NCBI RefSeq assembly: GCF_002950945.1
Contig: NZ_CP012673.1
Coordinates: forward strand, 6,199,001 to 6,263,000
Origin: Sorangium cellulosum
Lineage (GTDB): Bacteria > Myxococcota_A > Polyangia > Polyangiales > Polyangiaceae
Length of the DNA stretch: 64,000 nt
Direction of reading: 5' to 3'
The translations under genes were made by a program, and so were the position numbers. The notes beneath the pieces are model-generated. The model did no database searches, had not been told where the DNA came from, and worked only from the letters and a program-made list of their open reading frames with translations. This document shows positions 60,948-64,000 of this stretch, piece after piece. Within the stretch, counting starts at the first letter, position 1. Each line of letters opens with the position of its first letter.

Positions 60948-62960
60948 ATGTGCGGTATCGCCGGCCTGATCAACCTACGCACCGAGGCGCCGCCCCCCGA
61001 CCGCGAGCTGGCCCTCAGGATGGCCCGCGCGCTCCGCCACCGCGGCCCTGACGGCTTCGGGATCTACCGCGACCGGCACGTCGCGCTGGCCCACGCCCGG
61101 CTGTCGATCATCGACCTCGACGGCGGCTGGCAGCCGATGGCCAACGCCGACGAGACGCTCTGGGTCTGCTTCAACGGCGAGATCTTCAACTACATCGAGC
61201 TCCGCGAGGAGCTCACCGCGAAGGGCCACCACTTCCGGACGAAGAGCGACACCGAGGCGCTGATCCACGCCTACGCCGAGTACGGCGAGGCGATGGTCGA
61301 CCGGCTGAACGGCCAGTGGGCGTTCGTCCTCTGGGACGTGAAGCGGAGGCGCGTGTTCTTCTCGCGCGATCGCGTCGGCATCAACCCGCTCTTCTGGACC
61401 ACCCACCGCGGGGTCCTCCGGTTCGCCAGCGAGGTGAAGGCGCTCTACCAGGACGCGACGATCCCGCGCGTCATCTCCCGCGAGGGGCTCGACGAGGCGC
61501 TGACGTTCTGGGCGCCGGTCGCCCCCCTCACGCCCTACGAGCTCATCTACCAGATCCCGCCGGGCGCCGTGGCGACGCTCGACCTCGATCGCGACACGGC
61601 GCCGCGCGTCTCGGTCCGCTACCGCCCCGAGTTCCCGGTCGAGCGCGCCCCGCGGGTCGACGAGGCGCCGCTCGTCGCCGGCGTGCGCGAGGCGGTGCGC
61701 GGCGGCGCCACGATCCGGCTGCGCGCCGACGTCCCCGTGGGCAGCTACCTGAGCGGCGGGCTCGACTCGACGATCGTGGCGGCGCTGATCGCCTCGAACC
61801 GCGACGTCCCGCTGCGCACGTTCTCGGTCGAGTTCGCAGATCGGGAGTTCGACGAGGCCGAGTACCAGCGCGCCGCCGTCGCGCACCTCGGCACGTCCCA
61901 CGCCTCGATCCAGTGCGGCGACGCCGAGATCGCGCGCGTCTTCCCCGATGTCGTCTACCACGCCGAGGCGCCGCTCCTGCGCACCGCCCCGGCGCCGCTC
62001 TTCATCCTGGCGGGCCTCGTCCGGCAGAGCGGCTACCGCGTGGTGCTGACCGGCGAGGGCGCCGACGAGTTCTTCGCGGGCTACGACATCTTCCGCGAGG
62101 ACCGGGTCCGCCGCTTCTGGGCGCGCCACCCGGAGAGCAAGCGCCGGCCCCAGCTCCTCCTCCGGCTCTACCCGTACCTGCAGCGCTCGCCCGTCGCGCA
62201 GGTCGAGATGGCCAAGGCCTTCTTCGGCCGGAACCTCGCGCAGACGGACGACCCGTTCTACTCGCACCGCCCGCGGTGGGACGCGACGAGCCGCATCAAG
62301 CTGATGCTCGATCCCGCGATGCGCGAGGGCGTGGGCGAGACCGCGGCGGCCGATCGCCTGAGGGCGCAGCTGCCCGGCGAGTTCATGCGCTGGACGCCGC
62401 TCGCGCGCGCGCAGTACCTGGAGATCACGACGCTGCTCTCCGGCTACCTGCTCTCCTCGCAGGGAGAGCGCATGATGATGGCGAACTCGGTCGAGGGTCG
62501 CTTCCCCTTCCTCGATCCCGACGTGATGGACGTGGCGGACGCGCTGCCGGACGCGCTCAAGCTCCGCACGCTCGACGAGAAGCACGTGCTGAAGCGCGCC
62601 ATGGGCGACCTCTTGCCGCCCGGCGTCCTCCAGCGCAAGAAGCAGCCTTACCGCGCGCCCGTGGTGCAGCCGTTCTTCGGGAGCGGGACGCCCGATTACG
62701 TGGAGGCGTGCCTCTCGCCGGAGGCCATCAAGGACGCGGGCATCTGGCAGGCGCAGCCCGTCGCGTCGCTCGTCGCGAAGTGCCGCAGGACCGGCGGCAA
62801 GGCGATGAGCAACACCGACGACATGGCGTTCTGCGCGATCCTCTCCACGCAGCTCATCGCGCGCGATCTCATCCAGGGGTCGCGCGTCGTCTCGGCGGGC
62901 GACGACACGTCGGGCCGGCTGGGCGTCGACGTCGACCGGGTGCGCGACGCCGTGGGCTGA
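60948..62960 (+). CDS. asnB: asparagine synthase (glutamine-hydrolysing) family protein
   Basis: 670 residues. N-terminal glutaminase with Cys2 (MCGIAGLINL), RHRGPDGFGIY, LAHARLSIIDL and CFNGEIFNYIELRE. C-terminal synthetase with pyrophosphatase loop SYLSGGLDSTIVAA and GEGADEFFAGY. The extra length and position after an ACP and an AMP-ligase are typical of AsnB-type amidotransferases in exosortase/polysaccharide and natural-product loci. It may amidate a carrier-bound or free acid rather than make asparagine. Confidence 0.92.
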   Translation: MCGIAGLINLRTEAPPPDRELALRMARALRHRGPDGFGIYRDRHVALAHARLSIIDLDGGWQPMANADETLWVCFNGEIFNYIELREELTAKGHHFRTKSDTEALIHAYAEYGEAMVDRLNGQWAFVLWDVKRRRVFFSRDRVGINPLFWTTHRGVLRFASEVKALYQDATIPRVISREGLDEALTFWAPVAPLTPYELIYQIPPGAVATLDLDRDTAPRVSVRYRPEFPVERAPRVDEAPLVAGVREAVRGGATIRLRADVPVGSYLSGGLDSTIVAALIASNRDVPLRTFSVEFADREFDEAEYQRAAVAHLGTSHASIQCGDAEIARVFPDVVYHAEAPLLRTAPAPLFILAGLVRQSGYRVVLTGEGADEFFAGYDIFREDRVRRFWARHPESKRRPQLLLRLYPYLQRSPVAQVEMAKAFFGRNLAQTDDPFYSHRPRWDATSRIKLMLDPAMREGVGETAAADRLRAQLPGEFMRWTPLARAQYLEITTLLSGYLLSSQGERMMMANSVEGRFPFLDPDVMDVADALPDALKLRTLDEKHVLKRAMGDLLPPGVLQRKKQPYRAPVVQPFFGSGTPDYVEACLSPEAIKDAGIWQAQPVASLVAKCRRTGGKAMSNTDDMAFCAILSTQLIARDLIQGSRVVSAGDDTSGRLGVDVDRVRDAVG

Positions 62961-62969
62961 ACGCGCGCT

Positions 62970-62986
62970 CGGCCCCGGCGGGGCCG
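62970..62986. terminator. hairpin after the asnB cassette
   Basis: Perfect 7-bp stem CGGCCCC / GGGGCCG with loop GGC, 10 bp after the asnB stop and before the convergent beta-propeller gene. No T tract. Confidence 0.4.
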
Positions 62987-63023
62987 CCTGGCAAGCGCGC
63001 CATCGGCCGGCGGCGCAGCTTCA

Positions 63024-64000
63024 TCACGGTGGGCGCCGCAGCTTCATCACGGAGCCGGACTGGTTCTCGTTCACCCAGTACACGTACTTGTGATCGAGCG
63101 CGATCCCGCGCGGGGTGCCTCCCCTGAACACATCCTCTTGGTAGCCCCTGCCGTTCTTGGGCGCGCGCCTGACGCTGCCGGATCCCTGATCGGTCCAGTA
63201 GACGTAGTCGTCCACGTCGTCCACGGCGATGCCGGCGGGCCGCTGATGCCGGTCGTCATCGTTCTCATCCATGGCCCCCCCGATGTGGGTCGGCTGCTGC
63301 CTCTCGCTGCCGTCCTTCCGCGCCCTCATCACGCCGGTGTCCGGCTCCTCGGCTGGCGAGATGGTCCAGTAGACATAGTCACGGTCGACGGCGATGGCAT
63401 GCGGGGACCGCAGATCCTCCGCGACGTCGATCGTACGCTGGTCGCGTCGCGACGTCCTCTTCACCGCGCCTTCGTCGCTTCGATCGATCCAGTACACATA
63501 GTCCGGATCGAGCGCGATGAAGTTGGGCAACGTGTCCTCCGCCTCCAAGAAGTGCCTGTCCACACGGCCGTCGGCCATGGTGATCCGGCCGATGAGGCTC
63601 CATTCGCCGGGATCGGACGCGTGTTGAGCCCAGAACACCTCTTGCTCATCCGCTGCGACCCCGGTGGCCTGGACGTTCGTGTCGACGACTTGCACCGGCG
63701 TGCCCGCTTCCTCTCCGTTGCGGTCCCCGCGCATGACCTCCTTCGAGTTCCCGTTGGACCAGAAGACGCCGACGGCGTTGACGGCGATCGCCAGCGGACC
63801 GTCCTGCATGGTGGCGATGGTCGTGGGCGTCCCGCCGAGGACCGACACCTTCCGCACCGTGCCGCTCGCGGTGTTTCCGGTCGTCCAGTAGACCTCCCCC
63901 TCGTAGACGGCGAGGTAGTTCCCCCTGCGGTGCTCCTCGCCGATCGCGCGCGCGATCTCGGCGACCCCGGTGCACTCGCCCGCGTTGCACGTCCCGTCGC
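63024..64000 (-). CDS. beta-propeller (YWTD/NHL-like) protein, 5' partial
   Basis: The frame is open to the right edge, so the N-terminus is missing; a GTG at 63857 is internal. Blades recur with the theme xxAVDxxYVYWTxxxxGxVxR: GVFWSNGNSKEVMRG, EVFWAQHASDPGEW, DYVYWIDRSDEGAVKR, DYVYWTISPAEEPDTGVM, DYVYWTDQGSGSVRR, KYVYWVNENQSGSVMKL. The extreme visible N-terminus has DGTCNAGECTG, a Cys-rich stretch typical of myxobacterial surface lipoproteins. Probably secreted, ligand unknown. Confidence 0.8.
   Translation of the reverse strand, partial: DGTCNAGECTGVAEIARAIGEEHRRGNYLAVYEGEVYWTTGNTASGTVRKVSVLGGTPTTIATMQDGPLAIAVNAVGVFWSNGNSKEVMRGDRNGEEAGTPVQVVDTNVQATGVAADEQEVFWAQHASDPGEWSLIGRITMADGRVDRHFLEAEDTLPNFIALDPDYVYWIDRSDEGAVKRTSRRDQRTIDVAEDLRSPHAIAVDRDYVYWTISPAEEPDTGVMRARKDGSERQQPTHIGGAMDENDDDRHQRPAGIAVDDVDDYVYWTDQGSGSVRRAPKNGRGYQEDVFRGGTPRGIALDHKYVYWVNENQSGSVMKLRRPP

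Overview
This is a very GC-rich window with strong GC3 coding bias, dense Ala/Pro/Arg-rich proteins, many GTG starts, Ser/Thr kinases with a PP2C phosphatase, FHA proteins, several SUMF1-fold proteins and a sigma-54 activator. Together these point to a large-genome myxobacterium, most like Sorangium/Polyangiaceae. The species is an inference; no rRNA is present. No prophage, transposase or CRISPR array was seen.

Layout. 1-11 kb: end of a degenerate L,D-transpeptidase, tRNA-Met, a TonB-like protein, then a minus-strand run (PrkA kinase, TatD nuclease, a lipoprotein, a zinc-ribbon kinase, a zinc-ribbon coiled-coil protein, a tRNA with Ile2 features and two tandem SUMF1-fold proteins). 11-24 kb: uvrA, a DksA-type factor, a Nudix protein, an HTH-receiver regulator, an AMIN/amidase_3 cell-wall amidase, a YbjN-like protein, a PEGA/TPR-like protein, an intergenic stretch full of inverted repeats, and an FHA sigma-54 activator. 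24-31.5 kb: beta-barrel protein, PP2C phosphatase, FKBP, M48 lipoprotein, small secreted or anchored proteins, a second kinase. 31.6-35 kb: pyruvate dehydrogenase E1alpha-E1beta-E2 operon. 35-40.8 kb: two neighbouring STAND NTPases carrying NAD-cleaving-type effector domains, a TIR-NB-ARC-TPR protein and a SIR2-TIR-NB-ARC protein. 41-54.5 kb: SUMF1-fold protein, metallophosphoesterase, cold-shock protein, FHA/CpaF-like pseudo-ATPase, def, and a minus-strand growth operon (DUF177-rpmF-fabH-fabD-fabG-acpP-fabF-nrdR-ribD). 54.8-64 kb: membrane protein, pyrR-pyrB, nadE, then an ACP / AMP-ligase / asparagine-synthetase cassette and the end of a beta-propeller protein.

The most notable locus is at 35075-40756. 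The upstream gene appears to encode a SIR2 domain, a TIR domain and an NB-ARC ATPase in one chain, but the TIR part lies in a different frame because of two homopolymer-run frameshifts. A simple frame call gives one open 2.7-kb frame with a meaningless Arg-rich middle, which hides the TIR domain. The downstream gene carries a related TIR and NB-ARC plus nine 42-residue TPR units. By analogy with Thoeris, DSR and AVAST/STAND systems I infer an NAD-depleting antiphage or self/non-self module; function is not shown by the sequence.

Four frame breaks in three genes (SUMF1-like, amidase, SIR2-TIR) all fall at G/C runs of 6 or 7. They could be assembly errors or real slippage; raw reads would decide. 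Two further proteins are clear pseudoenzymes on sequence grounds: the L,D-transpeptidase lacks its active-site Cys/His, and the CpaF-like protein lacks the Walker A lysine.
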